Source: Paramylibacter kogurei (GTDB lineage Bacteria > Pseudomonadota > Alphaproteobacteria > Rhodobacterales > Rhodobacteraceae). From it: a stretch of DNA of 64,000 bases. Shown piece by piece: positions 8,129 to 16,999 of this stretch. The stretch is taken from the NCBI RefSeq assembly GCF_002742285.1, contig NZ_MDGM01000012.1, positions 248,001 to 312,000 on the forward strand. Direction: 5' to 3'. The notes below the pieces were generated by a model, which was not told where the DNA came from, did not search any database, and saw nothing but the letters and a program-made list of their open reading frames with translations. Each line of letters opens with the position of its first letter. Positions within the stretch are counted from its first letter, which is position 1. Position numbers and translations under genes: made by a program.

Positions 8129-10564
8129 ATGAAAGATCAGGCACGCGTCGTTGTTATTGGTGGCGGTATCGCGGGGTGTTCGGCGCTTTATCATCTGACC
8201 CAAGAGGGCTGGACAGATGTGATGCTGATCGAACGCGATGAATTGACATCGGGCACCACTTGGCATTCGGCGGCACAGGTCACAAATTTTGGCATGACGC
8301 AAACCATGGTGGGGTTGAAAACCCATTCGATCAATCTTTATCAAGAATTGCGCGACGATCCCGAATATCCTGTGGGCTATAATTATGGTGATGGGGGTAT
8401 TCGCCTTGCCAATACCGCGGAACAGATGGATGGCTATCGCCATTTTGCATCCATGGCCGCAGGCATGGATGTGGAATTTGAGGTGATCGACGCCGCCGAA
8501 TGCGCACGGCGCCACCCATTAATTTCAACGGACAACCTGTTGGGGGGGCTTTGGGACCCAACCGATGGGCATATTGATCCTGCGCAATTATGCCAAGCCT
8601 TGGCACGGCGTGCACGTCTGGCAGGGGCAGAGGTGAACCGCCACACGTCGGTGACGGGATTAACCCAACATCGCGATGACACATGGACCGTTCACACCGA
8701 CAAGGGCGATGTGAAATGTGAAATTGTGGTCAATGCAGGTGGGTATCGCTGTAACGAAATTGGTGCGATGATGGGGGTGCAACACCCCGTTGCATCCATG
8801 GAACATCAGTATTTTTTGACCGAGGATATCCAAGGGATCGTTGATGCAGGCCACCGCATTCCATTGCTGCGCTGCCCGATCAGCGATTATTACTGTCGCC
8901 AAGAAAAAAATGGGCTTTTGCTTGGGTTTTATGAACAGGATTGCCGCACTTGGGGGATGGATGGGATTGACCCACATTTCACCAATGCGCTTTGTCCTGA
9001 TGATTTGGATCGGGTGACGGATGTGTTAGAGGGCGCATTTGCCCGTATGCCCGCACTGATGGAAACCGGTATCCGCGAGGTGGTGAATGGCCCGATCACC
9101 TATACCATTGATGGCGCCCCGCTGGTGGGGCCAATCCCCAATAAACGCAATGCGTTTTGTATCATTGGCCTGCGCGCCGGGCTTGGCGAAGGTGGCGGGC
9201 ATGGCTGGTTATTGGCGCAACAAATTGTGCATGGCGAGGCTGAATATGACACTTGGGTCATTGATCCGCGCCGTTTCACAGGCCATGCGAGCGTTGAGTT
9301 AACCGCGCTCAAGGCGATTGAGGATTACCAAAACGAATTTCGGTTTCATTTCCCCCATGAACACCGCCCCGCAGGGCGCCCGATGAAAACAACCCCGCTG
9401 ACAAATGTGTTGCTGAGCGAGGGGGCGCATATGGGCACGGTGAATGGCTGGGAGCGCATTGATTATATCATGCCGACACCCGATTTCACCGAAACGCTGG
9501 GGTTTCGTTTTAACGAGGTGCACGATGTTGTCGCCGCAGAGGTGCAAAATGTTGCAACCAATGTCGGCCTGACCGAGGTTTCAGGTTTCAATCGGTTCGA
9601 ACTTACCGGCAATGACGTTCACAGTTTCCTTGATCGGATGTTTTGTGGTGTGGTCACCAAACGCGCGGGGCGCGTTGGGCTTGGCTATCTGTTGAACGAT
9701 CATGGAATGCTCAAGGGCGAGGCCACGATTGCCAATATCCCAGCATCGGATCGCGGTGAGAATCGCGTGTGGTATGGTTCTGCAGCGGCATCGGAATTTC
9801 ACGATATGGATTGGCTGCAATCGCATCTGCGCGATGACGAAGATGTTGCGATAAAATCCCTGACCAACCAACAAACCATCCTGGTTCTGGCAGGGCCAAA
9901 GGCACGTGATGTTTTATCCGCCGCTGCGCGTGGGGATTGGTCACGCGATGCATTCCCGTGGTTATCCGTGCGCGAAGCGTTTATCGGCATCGCGCCCGCC
10001 ACCGTGTTGGGGATTAGCTTTTCTGGTGAACTGGCCTATGAAATTCATATCCCCAATGAAAACCTGCATGCGGCCTATGCCGCGTTACGCAAGGCGGGTG
10101 CGGCGCATGGTTTGCAATTATTTGGCGGGCGTGCGGTTGATTCAATGCGTCTGGAAAAAGGGTTCTTGCATTGGAAGGCGGATATCCTGACGGAATTTGA
10201 CCCGTTTGAAACGGGGCTTGATCGGTTTGTGAAAATGGACAAATCCGATTTTATTGGCAAAGCAGCGCTAGAAAAACGCGTGGCGGCGGGTATGCAGCGC
10301 AAATTGGTGACATTGGTTGTTGATACAAAAGATGCACCCGCACATGGTGGTGCGTCGGTGCGCAGTGATGGGCGGATCGTTGGCACGGTCACATCGGGTG
10401 ATTGGGGGCATCGCACGAGGTTAAACCTTGCCTATGCGTTTGTGGACCCTGCGATTGGGGTTCCTGATACGCAAGTGACGGTTGATATCATCGGCGAACC
10501 CATTGCGGCACGTGTGATCGAAATGGGGCCATATGATCCAAGTTACGCGCGAATGCGGGCGTAA
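8129..10564 (+). CDS. FAD-dependent oxidoreductase with C-terminal GcvT domain (dimethylglycine/sarcosine dehydrogenase family)
   Basis: 811 residues. The N-terminal half is a DAO-type FAD domain (VVVIGGGIAGCSALYHL at about 7-23, then TSGTTWHSAA, where the histidine is the usual covalent-flavin residue). After a linker near residue 420 the C-terminal half is an aminomethyltransferase (GcvT-like) folate-binding domain. Such enzymes demethylate N-methylated amines and pass the one-carbon unit to tetrahydrofolate. Roseobacters carry many paralogues, so the exact substrate is open. The ATG at 8129 has AAGGA eight bases upstream. It stands alone between the ars terminator and a convergent tRNA-Phe. 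Confidence 0.85.
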   Translation: MKDQARVVVIGGGIAGCSALYHLTQEGWTDVMLIERDELTSGTTWHSAAQVTNFGMTQTMVGLKTHSINLYQELRDDPEYPVGYNYGDGGIRLANTAEQMDGYRHFASMAAGMDVEFEVIDAAECARRHPLISTDNLLGGLWDPTDGHIDPAQLCQALARRARLAGAEVNRHTSVTGLTQHRDDTWTVHTDKGDVKCEIVVNAGGYRCNEIGAMMGVQHPVASMEHQYFLTEDIQGIVDAGHRIPLLRCPISDYYCRQEKNGLLLGFYEQDCRTWGMDGIDPHFTNALCPDDLDRVTDVLEGAFARMPALMETGIREVVNGPITYTIDGAPLVGPIPNKRNAFCIIGLRAGLGEGGGHGWLLAQQIVHGEAEYDTWVIDPRRFTGHASVELTALKAIEDYQNEFRFHFPHEHRPAGRPMKTTPLTNVLLSEGAHMGTVNGWERIDYIMPTPDFTETLGFRFNEVHDVVAAEVQNVATNVGLTEVSGFNRFELTGNDVHSFLDRMFCGVVTKRAGRVGLGYLLNDHGMLKGEATIANIPASDRGENRVWYGSAAASEFHDMDWLQSHLRDDEDVAIKSLTNQQTILVLAGPKARDVLSAAARGDWSRDAFPWLSVREAFIGIAPATVLGISFSGELAYEIHIPNENLHAAYAALRKAGAAHGLQLFGGRAVDSMRLEKGFLHWKADILTEFDPFETGLDRFVKMDKSDFIGKAALEKRVAAGMQRKLVTLVVDTKDAPAHGGASVRSDGRIVGTVTSGDWGHRTRLNLAYAFVDPAIGVPDTQVTVDIIGEPIAARVIEMGPYDPSYARMRA

Positions 10565-10594
10565 TGCGATAATGAATATTGTCATCTGGAAAAG

Positions 10595-10669
10595 TGGTGC
10601 CCGGGGGCGGATTTGAACCACCGACACGAGGATTTTCAGTCCACTGCTCTACCCCTGAGCTACCCGGGC
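10595..10669 (-). tRNA. tRNA-Phe (anticodon GAA)
   Basis: The reverse strand folds into a cloverleaf: acceptor GCCCGGG/CCCGGGC, D arm with AGGGGTA loop, anticodon loop CTGAAAA (GAA), T arm GGTGG-TTCAAAT-CCGCC and an encoded CCA. One mismatch is visible in the anticodon stem at the second pair. It lies downstream of yacG on the same strand. Confidence 0.95.
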
Positions 10670-10751
10670 ATGGGTTTTGGATGGTAACGTTTCATCCTTG
10701 GGTCGGCGCGTTTTAGGATAGGGATAAAGGGTGCGCAAGAGGAAATTTTAT

Positions 10752-10934
10752 TTAATGCAATTTAGATTCATCAGGAATGGTATCTGATGACATTCCGTCA
10801 CCTTCATCGCTTTCTTGTGCGGGGATGGCATAGGCCCCCGTCAGCCACTTTCCCAAGTCCAAATCGGCACAGCGTTTGGAACAAAATGGGCGGAATTTTT
10901 CGGTTTCGTCTTTGTCACAGATTGGGCAGGTCAT
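10752..10934 (-). CDS. yacG: DNA gyrase inhibitor YacG (small zinc-binding protein)
   Basis: 60 residues with the YacG zinc ribbon: CPIC at residues 3-6, and CSKRC about fifteen residues later, followed by DLGKWL. In E. coli YacG binds GyrB and inhibits gyrase. The acidic C-terminal tail is typical. Its start overlaps the stop of the RNase E/G gene (ATGA), so the two are coupled, and the order infA–maf–RNase–yacG matches other Rhodobacterales. Confidence 0.9.
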   Translation of the reverse strand: MTCPICDKDETEKFRPFCSKRCADLDLGKWLTGAYAIPAQESDEGDGMSSDTIPDESKLH

Positions 10935-11974
10935 AACAGCTCGTTCAATGGAATCCGTTCGCGTTTTCGTTGCAATTCATAATGCCCAAGAGGGGTCCAG
11001 CCGACAAGCGCTGTATCAATTCCATCGGCCTTAAATGCGCTGCGCAAAGCGTTTTCAAAGGCACGGCGATCCTTTTTCGGCATCGGGGCCAGATCCAGCA
11101 CGATTTGCCCACCCAATCCACGCAATCGCAATTGACGCGGTAATTCACGTGCCACGGCCATATTGGCCTTGAGCCCTGCGGAAAGGGAAAAATCATTGCC
11201 CGTGTTCACATCCACAGCGACCAATGCGCTGGTGGGTTCGATAATCATCGATGCACCGGCGGGCAGGGGTGCGCGTGGTTTTTCCAGCGCATGAATATGA
11301 TCCCAAACGCCCAGCGTTTCGAAACAATCATCGTCTTGGTGCACCGCATCGGGATCGGGGTTCACCCAATCGCGCCATGCTTTCGTGGCGGCATCAGGAG
11401 CGGCCAGCAACATTTCGGGTGCACCTGATGTTTCGCCCGTGATTCCCAATGCCAGATCGCGCATGGCGGTAATATCATCGGCAATGGCTTCATCAGCGAC
11501 CAGTTCACATGATGATCGCAGGATGAGGCCGAAATTTTCGGGCACGCTGTCCAGCACCGAATGGGCGATTTCCAACAGACGTTCGCGTTCATCGTCATCA
11601 CGAATGCGCCGCGCGATATTCAGACCCGGTGCATCGGGTGTGATGATGGCGTATCGGCTCTTGAATAACAGTTTTTGCACCACGGGCGCGGCCTTGCCAG
11701 ATTCGGCGTGGGTTGCGACTTGAACCAACATGGTGGTGCCAGGTGAAATTCCCTTGGCATTGCGCAAAAATCCACGTTTGCCATGACCCAGATCAAGGAT
11801 AATGCCGTTTTGCCCCTTCATGGGTTGTAATGATTTGGCGCGGTAAATTGATTCTGGCTGTGGGCCGTCGGATTTGGCGTCGATCAACAGATCATCCAAC
11901 GTGCCATCCACCAACAATGCGGCGGCGCTGCGTCCATCAATGTGATCTATCGCGGCGATACGTCCGTTTTTCAT
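10931..11974 (-). CDS. Ribonuclease E/G family protein, short form
   Basis: 347 residues. It contains the RNase E/G catalytic core, including VAVDVNTGND with a metal-binding aspartate and GGQIVLDLAPM with the second acidic site. It lacks the long disordered scaffold of full-length RNase E and is shorter than E. coli RNase G, as is usual for this gene beside yacG in Rhodobacterales. An N-terminal S1-like segment is probable (HGKRGFLRN). It sits between maf and yacG with 4-bp overlaps on both sides, pointing to one transcript. Likely role is tRNA or rRNA trimming, by family. Confidence 0.85.
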   Translation of the reverse strand: MKNGRIAAIDHIDGRSAAALLVDGTLDDLLIDAKSDGPQPESIYRAKSLQPMKGQNGIILDLGHGKRGFLRNAKGISPGTTMLVQVATHAESGKAAPVVQKLLFKSRYAIITPDAPGLNIARRIRDDDERERLLEIAHSVLDSVPENFGLILRSSCELVADEAIADDITAMRDLALGITGETSGAPEMLLAAPDAATKAWRDWVNPDPDAVHQDDDCFETLGVWDHIHALEKPRAPLPAGASMIIEPTSALVAVDVNTGNDFSLSAGLKANMAVARELPRQLRLRGLGGQIVLDLAPMPKKDRRAFENALRSAFKADGIDTALVGWTPLGHYELQRKRERIPLNELL

Positions 11975-12558
11975 GACATTTTGTTCCCATCAAATGCAAT
12001 GGGATAGCCAGCCGCGGCCAGCATCCCAGCGGTTTCTGGCAATGGCAGACCAACAACATTGGTATATGATCCGTTGATCGCGGGGATAAATGCCGCACCG
12101 ATCCCTTGGATCGCATATCCACCCGCCTTGCCCTGCCATTCGTTTGAACGGATGTAATCCGATATGTCGCGATCAGACAGGGTCTTGAATTGCACGGATG
12201 TTTGCACATCGCGCTGTTTTACACCGCCGTTTGTGCGTAATGCCATGGCGGTGATCACACGGTGACGCCGCCCTGATAACAGATTAAGATATTGCACCGC
12301 CTGTGCGGCATCAATTGGTTTGCCCAAAATGCGTCGCCCCACGGCGACAACCGTATCGGCACAAAGCACCATTTCATCGTCGCCAAGTGTGATGGCAGAT
12401 GCTTTTTCCAGCGCTAGGCGGCGCGCATAAACGCGGGGCAATTCGGATTTTTGCGGGGTTTCGTCGATATCGGCGGGGCGAATATCAATCGGCACCACGC
12501 CAATCTGCGCGAGCAAATCGCGCCGGCGCGGGCTTGCTGATCCGAGAACCAGTTTCAC
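11971..12558 (-). CDS. maf: Maf-like nucleoside triphosphate pyrophosphatase
   Basis: 195 residues with the Maf signatures: LGSASPRRRDLL at the N-terminus and LCADTVVAVGRRILGKP in the middle. The family hydrolyses non-canonical or modified NTPs to monophosphates. I chose the GTG at 12558, 4 bp after the infA stop, because VKLVLGSASPRR is the usual beginning; the frame stays open to an ATG at 12603 inside infA, which would add fifteen poorly fitting residues. The stop overlaps the RNase gene start (ATGA). Confidence 0.88.
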   Translation of the reverse strand: MKLVLGSASPRRRDLLAQIGVVPIDIRPADIDETPQKSELPRVYARRLALEKASAITLGDDEMVLCADTVVAVGRRILGKPIDAAQAVQYLNLLSGRRHRVITAMALRTNGGVKQRDVQTSVQFKTLSDRDISDYIRSNEWQGKAGGYAIQGIGAAFIPAINGSYTNVVGLPLPETAGMLAAAGYPIAFDGNKMS

Positions 12559-12562
12559 CTGA

Positions 12563-12781
12563 TTACTTGTAACGATAACTGATGCGACCCTTGGACAGGT
12601 CATAAGGTGTCATTTGCACCTGTACTTTATCGCCTGCCAAAACACGGATGCGGTTTTTACGCATCTTGCCTGCCATTGTTGCGATAATTTCATGGCCGTT
12701 TTCCAACTCTACCCGAAATGTCGCATTTGGCAGAAGCTCGTTTACGACACCATCGAATTCGAGAGGTTCTTCTTTAGCCAT
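12563..12781 (-). CDS. infA: Translation initiation factor IF-1
   Basis: 72 residues, the standard IF-1 length, forming one S1/OB domain (MAKEEPLEF...[30 protein letters not shown]...[10 protein letters not shown]). It binds the ribosomal A site at initiation. GGAG lies eight bases before the ATG at 12781. It is the first gene of the infA–maf–RNase E/G–yacG operon. Confidence 0.97.
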   Translation of the reverse strand: MAKEEPLEFDGVVNELLPNATFRVELENGHEIIATMAGKMRKNRIRVLAGDKVQVQMTPYDLSKGRISYRYK

Positions 12782-12962
12782 GAGGACTCCATAAGTTATT
12801 TTGGGCAATTTGCCCTTGCGTGGGTTACATGATGCCGATTGTCAGAAATATCAAGTAAAAAGGCAGTAAATAGCGCAATTTAGCGATCAAAGGCGGAAAT
12901 TTAACACGTATTATTTGTAATGTTCACAGATAGGCGCAAATCCAAGCGCCAAACACATTTAA

Positions 12963-12982
12963 GGGCCGCCCAAAGGCAGCCC
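12963..12982 (-). terminator. GC-rich hairpin downstream of the secreted duplicate genes
   Basis: GGGCCGCC (12963-12970) pairs with GGCAGCCC (12975-12982) with one G:U pair and a four-base loop. On the minus strand only a weak T stretch follows; on the plus strand TTTTT follows 3 bp later. It could stop readthrough from either side. Confidence 0.5.
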
Positions 12983-13007
12983 TCGTTTTTAAGCGTTGAG
13001 GCGTTGC

Positions 13008-13253
13008 TTACGAAGCGAATTTAACCATCAAGCCACGAACAGCGCCGCGAATGTCAGCGTCTTCGCCGCCGTGTAGGGCAATTGACAATTGATCAACTTG
13101 CGCGTCTGTCAATTGATCAACAACATCTGCTGAATAACCCAAAGACAAGATTTCTGATTTTGTCACATTGTCACCTGTTGTGGTGAATGCTGATGCAGTA
13201 ACTGCTGTGAACAAAACGGCTGCAGCAGTTGTAAGAGATAGAGTAGTTTTCAT
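13008..13253 (-). CDS. Small secreted protein, downstream copy of a tandem pair
   Basis: 81 residues with a clear Sec signal peptide (about 1-22, hydrophobic core AAAVLFTAV, cut after ASA), leaving a mature chain of about 59 residues. The mature part is acidic and helical-looking (KSEILSLGYSADVVDQLTDAQVDQLSIAL) and ends in a positively charged segment GLMVKFAS. It differs from the upstream copy by two residues in the signal peptide (AVT versus AIS) and none in the mature part. CACATACAAAGGACTATTAT precedes both starts, supplying the AAGGA ribosome site. No function is known to me. Confidence 0.85.
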   Translation of the reverse strand: MKTTLSLTTAAAVLFTAVTASAFTTTGDNVTKSEILSLGYSADVVDQLTDAQVDQLSIALHGGEDADIRGAVRGLMVKFAS

Positions 13254-13295
13254 AATAATAGTCCTTTGTATGTGAGGGAATTTGAAGGGAGGGGA

Positions 13296-13541
13296 TTAGC
13301 TTGCGAATTTCACCATCAAGCCACGAACAGCGCCGCGAATGTCAGCGTCTTCGCCGCCGTGTAGGGCAATTGACAATTGGTCAACTTGAGCATCTGTCAA
13401 TTGATCAACAACGTCTGCTGAATAACCCAATGACAAGATTTCTGATTTTGTCACATTGTCACCTGTTGTGGTGAATGCTGATGCAGAAATTGCTGTGAAC
13501 AAAACGGCTGCGGCAGTTGTAAGAGATAGAGTAGTTTTCAT
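13296..13541 (-). CDS. Small secreted protein, upstream copy of a tandem pair
   Basis: 81 residues, same architecture as the neighbouring copy: a signal peptide of about 22 residues and an identical mature chain. The duplicated DNA unit includes the start region and ribosome site, while the 3' flanks differ, so the copies arose by tandem duplication and have since drifted mostly at silent sites. Retention of two intact copies suggests either high expression or a dosage benefit. Whether it binds a metal, cell wall or another protein cannot be judged; no cysteine is present in the mature part. Confidence 0.85.
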   Translation of the reverse strand: MKTTLSLTTAAAVLFTAISASAFTTTGDNVTKSEILSLGYSADVVDQLTDAQVDQLSIALHGGEDADIRGAVRGLMVKFAS

Positions 13542-14121
13542 AATAATAGTCCTTTGTATGTGCCAATCAGGGAGAAGATCAGCGGGTGGTTAATGTGTTT
13601 CGAACGATGCGTTTCGCTGTTCGATGAATTACATCTAGGCCGCCAATTCGCCGCTCTCAATTCACGAATTTGCTCACGGTTACGCACGGGTTTGTGACGC
13701 ACGCATTGTCACGAAATTGCGAGCGTGTCGCCCATTTGGAAACAGTCAGTTTCATGCGCGCCAAGCCCTTTATGATAGGGTGATTGAACAGGGGTGAATC
13801 AGCGCCGCGAATTGCCCAAATTTGATCCAGAGTCGATTTTTTAAACCATGCGTATGTGCCAATTTCCGTCGCTCACACATGCGTGAATCTTTTGCGATGT
13901 GTTTGTGAATGGTTGAAATGAAATCTCACCGTCGCGTGTAAAATGTGTCAGCATAAACAATGGGTTCTGGCATGGTTTAGCGGTGAACCTTTGAGAAAAT
14001 CGCACGATTTTTGGTGAATCGAATCGTTGATTTGGGTGAATCGTTTGGGGTGATTCAATAACTACTTGTAGAATCCGCACCTGATTTGCACACTATGCCC
14101 AGATATCCAAAGGAGAAGAAC
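13542..14121. other. Long intergenic region upstream of upp and the secreted pair
   Basis: About 580 bp without a convincing gene. It must hold the divergent promoters for the secreted proteins and upp. A short motif GGTGAWTC recurs at 13793, 14013, 14035 and 14049. A reverse-strand open frame at 13841-14080 has unusual composition and no recognisable start context, so I do not call it. A small RNA here is possible but unsupported. Confidence 0.5.
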
Positions 14122-14754
14122 ATGGATCAACACCTTACCGTCGTCGATCATCCGTTGATTCAGCATAAACTGAGCTATATGCGCAGTATCAAAACTCCCA
14201 CCAATCAATTCCGTCAATTGCTGCGCGAAATTAGCCATCTGTTGGCATATGAAGTGACGCGCAATTTGGAAATGACCAGCAAACGCATCAAAACCCCGAT
14301 GCAGGATTTGGATGCTCCGTTTGTTGCGGGCAAAAAAATGGCGCTGGTGTCGATTTTACGTGCGGGCAATGGGTTGCTGGATGGCGTGTTGGATTTGGTG
14401 CCATCAGCGCGTGTTGGTTTTGTTGGGCTGTATCGCGACGAAGAAACGCTGAAACCTGTGAAATACTATTTCAAAGTGCCAAAGCATTTGGACGAGCGTT
14501 TGGTGATTGCCGTTGATCCGATGTTGGCCACGGGCAATTCATCAGCCGCAGCGATTGATATGTTGAAAGAGGCAGGTGCGACCAACATTCGGTTTTTGTG
14601 CCTGTTGGCAGCACCCGAAGGCGTGGCCTTGATGAAAGAAAAACACCCCGATGTGCCGATTGTGACCGCATCATTGGATGAGCGTTTGAACGAAAACGGC
14701 TATATCCTGCCAGGGTTGGGCGATGCGGGTGATCGCATGTTTGGCACGAAATAA
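14122..14754 (+). CDS. upp: Uracil phosphoribosyltransferase
   Basis: 210 residues. It converts uracil and PRPP to UMP in pyrimidine salvage. The N-terminal [17 protein letters not shown], the RAGNGLLDG segment and the PRPP loop [15 protein letters not shown] are all present, as is the C-terminal [14 protein letters not shown]. The ATG at 14122 has AGGAG six bases upstream; the frame is open to 14086, but those residues are not family-like. It runs convergently into the phosphatase gene with a 3-bp gap and interrupts an otherwise minus-strand housekeeping block. Confidence 0.96.
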   Translation: MDQHLTVVDHPLIQHKLSYMRSIKTPTNQFRQLLREISHLLAYEVTRNLEMTSKRIKTPMQDLDAPFVAGKKMALVSILRAGNGLLDGVLDLVPSARVGFVGLYRDEETLKPVKYYFKVPKHLDERLVIAVDPMLATGNSSAAAIDMLKEAGATNIRFLCLLAAPEGVALMKEKHPDVPIVTASLDERLNENGYILPGLGDAGDRMFGTK

Positions 14755-14757
14755 GTT

Positions 14758-15201
14758 TTAGGTGAAACGCGCCTTGATCCGCGCTTGGATATCATCGCGC
14801 ACCGCGCGGTATTCATTCAGCTTTTCTTCGCGCGTTTCGCCCTTGATCGTGGGATCGTCGATATCCCAAAATTCAACTTCGACGGCGGAACCTTTGGTGT
14901 GCATACGCGCCGCATCCGCAGAATTTTGTGAACAGGCGATGATTAAATCGTAACTGTCCAGATCATCTCCCCAATCTTCCAGATCTTCGAATGATCGCAC
15001 CTTGTGTTTGGTCAGCTCGACACCGATTTCTTGGCACACGGCAATGGCGAACCCGTCAATGTCTTTGTCGTTTTTAACGCCTGCGGATTGCACGAAAATA
15101 GATGTGCCCACATGTTGTTTTAACATGCCTTCGCCCATTGGGGATCGAATGGAATTATGATCGCAGCAAAACAAAACCGCGGATGGTTTGGATTGTGTCA
15201 T
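14758..15201 (-). CDS. Low-molecular-weight phosphotyrosine phosphatase family protein
   Basis: 147 residues. The P-loop is CDHNSIRSP, which keeps the C-X5-R spacing of LMW phosphatases though not the usual CTGNICRS wording. A late aspartate in FWDIDDPT is the probable general acid. This variant stands downstream of UPF0262 and hisD in Rhodobacterales. Substrate is unknown; arsenate reductase activity is less likely, since the paired thiol cysteines are not evident. Confidence 0.82.
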   Translation of the reverse strand: MTQSKPSAVLFCCDHNSIRSPMGEGMLKQHVGTSIFVQSAGVKNDKDIDGFAIAVCQEIGVELTKHKVRSFEDLEDWGDDLDSYDLIIACSQNSADAARMHTKGSAVEVEFWDIDDPTIKGETREEKLNEYRAVRDDIQARIKARFT

Positions 15202-15205
15202 GTGC

Positions 15206-15685
15206 CTATCCTTTGAATTGTAATACGCAGATCAAGGTGAACAGGCGGCGTGCGGTCATATCATCAACTGCGATTTTACCGTCAAGCCGTTCTTGGAGTT
15301 GTGACGCACCCTCGTTATGAATCCCGCGCCGCCCCATATCAATTGCTTCGATCTGGGCAGGGGGCAGGCTGGTGACCGCGTTGAAATAGCTTTCGCAAAT
15401 GTCGAAATAATCACGGATCACTTGGCGCATGGGCGACAGGGACAGGTGAAACTCCGATGCGGGTTTGTCATCCTTGGTGGTGATGCGAAATACAAGGCGG
15501 CGTTCAACGATGCCCAGCACCAATTTATATGGCCCCTTTGGTGCATCATCAATTGTTAGCGTGAATTGATTGTCTTCCAACAAATCATAAATCGCAACGC
15601 GGCGTTCCTGTTCGGTTTCCGCCGTTGGTGGGGGCAGGCCCGCATCATCGAGCGTAATATCAATCAAGAATGAGGGATCAGCCAT
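15206..15685 (-). CDS. UPF0262 family protein
   Basis: 159 residues matching the alphaproteobacterial UPF0262 family, with the characteristic PTAETEQERRVAIYDLLEDN near the N-terminus and the AIDMGRRGIHNEGASQL segment near the C-terminus. The function is unknown. Its start overlaps the hisD stop by 8 bp and the phosphatase follows 4 bp after its own stop, so the three are co-transcribed. Confidence 0.88.
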   Translation of the reverse strand: MADPSFLIDITLDDAGLPPPTAETEQERRVAIYDLLEDNQFTLTIDDAPKGPYKLVLGIVERRLVFRITTKDDKPASEFHLSLSPMRQVIRDYFDICESYFNAVTSLPPAQIEAIDMGRRGIHNEGASQLQERLDGKIAVDDMTARRLFTLICVLQFKG

Positions 15686-16991
15686 CGCGTGCCTCGTTCA
15701 ATTGATCAAGACGCGCCCCAACAGACAGGCCATGCGCCTCCAAACTTTCGGATGTCGCCAATGTTTTGGCGGCGGGGCCAATGGCCGATAATGCGGCGGG
15801 GGTCATCATGGATAATGTTGTGCGTTTCATGAAATCCAGTACCGACAGGCCAGATGCAAATCGCGCGGATCGCGCGGTTGGTAAAACGTGGTTTGGCCCA
15901 CCAACATAATCGCCAATCGCCTCTGGTGTCCACGCTCCGATAAATATCGCGCCCGCATGGCGGATTTTTTTTGCATAATTTTCAGCATCCGCCACACAGA
16001 GTTCCAGATGTTCGGGCGCAATACGATCCGACAGTGCCGCCGCTTGATCCAAATCTGCAACCGTTATGACCGCGCCGTAATCGGCCCAGCTGGGTCGTGC
16101 AATATCGCGCCGTTCCAATGTTTCCAGCCGCAATTCAACGGCCTCTGCAACGGCAACTCCAAAATCGGCATCATCGGTGATCAGGATGGATTGTGCGGAT
16201 GCGTCATGTTCTGCTTGGCTAAGCAAATCAATCGCGATCCAATCGGGATTGTTGTTTTTATCTGCAATCACCAAAATTTCTGATGGCCCTGCGATCATAT
16301 CAATGCCCACGCGCCCATAAACGCGCCGTTTGGCAGCGGCGACAAAGGCATTGCCAGGCCCTGTGATTGTATCAACCTTGGCGATTGTTTCTGTACCAAA
16401 TGCCATCGCCGCAATCGCCTGTGCGCCACCGATGCGATAAACGGTTTCAACGCCCGACAGGCGCGCAGCCAATAAAACCAGCGGGTTCACCTTGCCATCG
16501 GGCGTGGGTGCACAAATCACCAGATTATCAACGCCCGCAACCTGTGCGGGGATCGCGTTCATCAACACCGATGATGGGTATGACGCCAAACCGCCGGGCA
16601 CATATAAACCCGCGGCCTCTACCGCGCCCCAGCGCCAGCCAAGTTTTGCACCGGTTTCATCTGTCCACCATGCATCATCGGGCAATTGTTTTTCGTGATA
16701 GGCACGAATGCGTTTTGCCGCCAATTCCAATGCTGCGGCTTCATCCGCGGGGACGGTTGCGATTGCTGTGTCAATTTCTGCCGCACTAAACGCCAATGTT
16801 TCGGGGGTGAGGGTGAGGCGATCAAATTTCGCCGTCAACTCAATCACCGCCGCATCGCCGCGTGTTTGCACATCGTTTAAAATATCGGCAACGGCTGCGT
16901 CCACATCCACATCCGACTCGCGCTTTGACCCCAAAAAATCGCGAAAGCGTGTTTCGAAATCGGCGTCAGAACTATTTAAAAATACGGGCAT
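15678..16991 (-). CDS. hisD: Histidinol dehydrogenase
   Basis: 437 residues, typical HisD length. It carries out the last two steps of histidine synthesis, histidinol to histidine, with NAD and zinc. Family blocks visible include LYVPGGLASYPSSVLMNAIPA, ITGPGNAFVAAAKR, AGPSEILVIAD, LLSQAEHD and APEHLELC, which carry the zinc ligands and catalytic residues. I chose the ATG at 16991; the preceding in-frame TTG at 16994 is less likely. It sits 8 bp after the DUF2948 gene, in the order murA–DUF2948–hisD–UPF0262. Confidence 0.96.
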   Translation of the reverse strand: MPVFLNSSDADFETRFRDFLGSKRESDVDVDAAVADILNDVQTRGDAAVIELTAKFDRLTLTPETLAFSAAEIDTAIATVPADEAAALELAAKRIRAYHEKQLPDDAWWTDETGAKLGWRWGAVEAAGLYVPGGLASYPSSVLMNAIPAQVAGVDNLVICAPTPDGKVNPLVLLAARLSGVETVYRIGGAQAIAAMAFGTETIAKVDTITGPGNAFVAAAKRRVYGRVGIDMIAGPSEILVIADKNNNPDWIAIDLLSQAEHDASAQSILITDDADFGVAVAEAVELRLETLERRDIARPSWADYGAVITVADLDQAAALSDRIAPEHLELCVADAENYAKKIRHAGAIFIGAWTPEAIGDYVGGPNHVLPTARSARFASGLSVLDFMKRTTLSMMTPAALSAIGPAAKTLATSESLEAHGLSVGARLDQLNEARDG

Positions 16992-16999
16992 CAAATTGC

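Noticed and set aside
13841..14080. A 79-codon reverse-strand frame in the upp upstream region
   Set aside because: No signal, domain or supporting neighbour, and it covers repeated motif DNA that looks regulatory.
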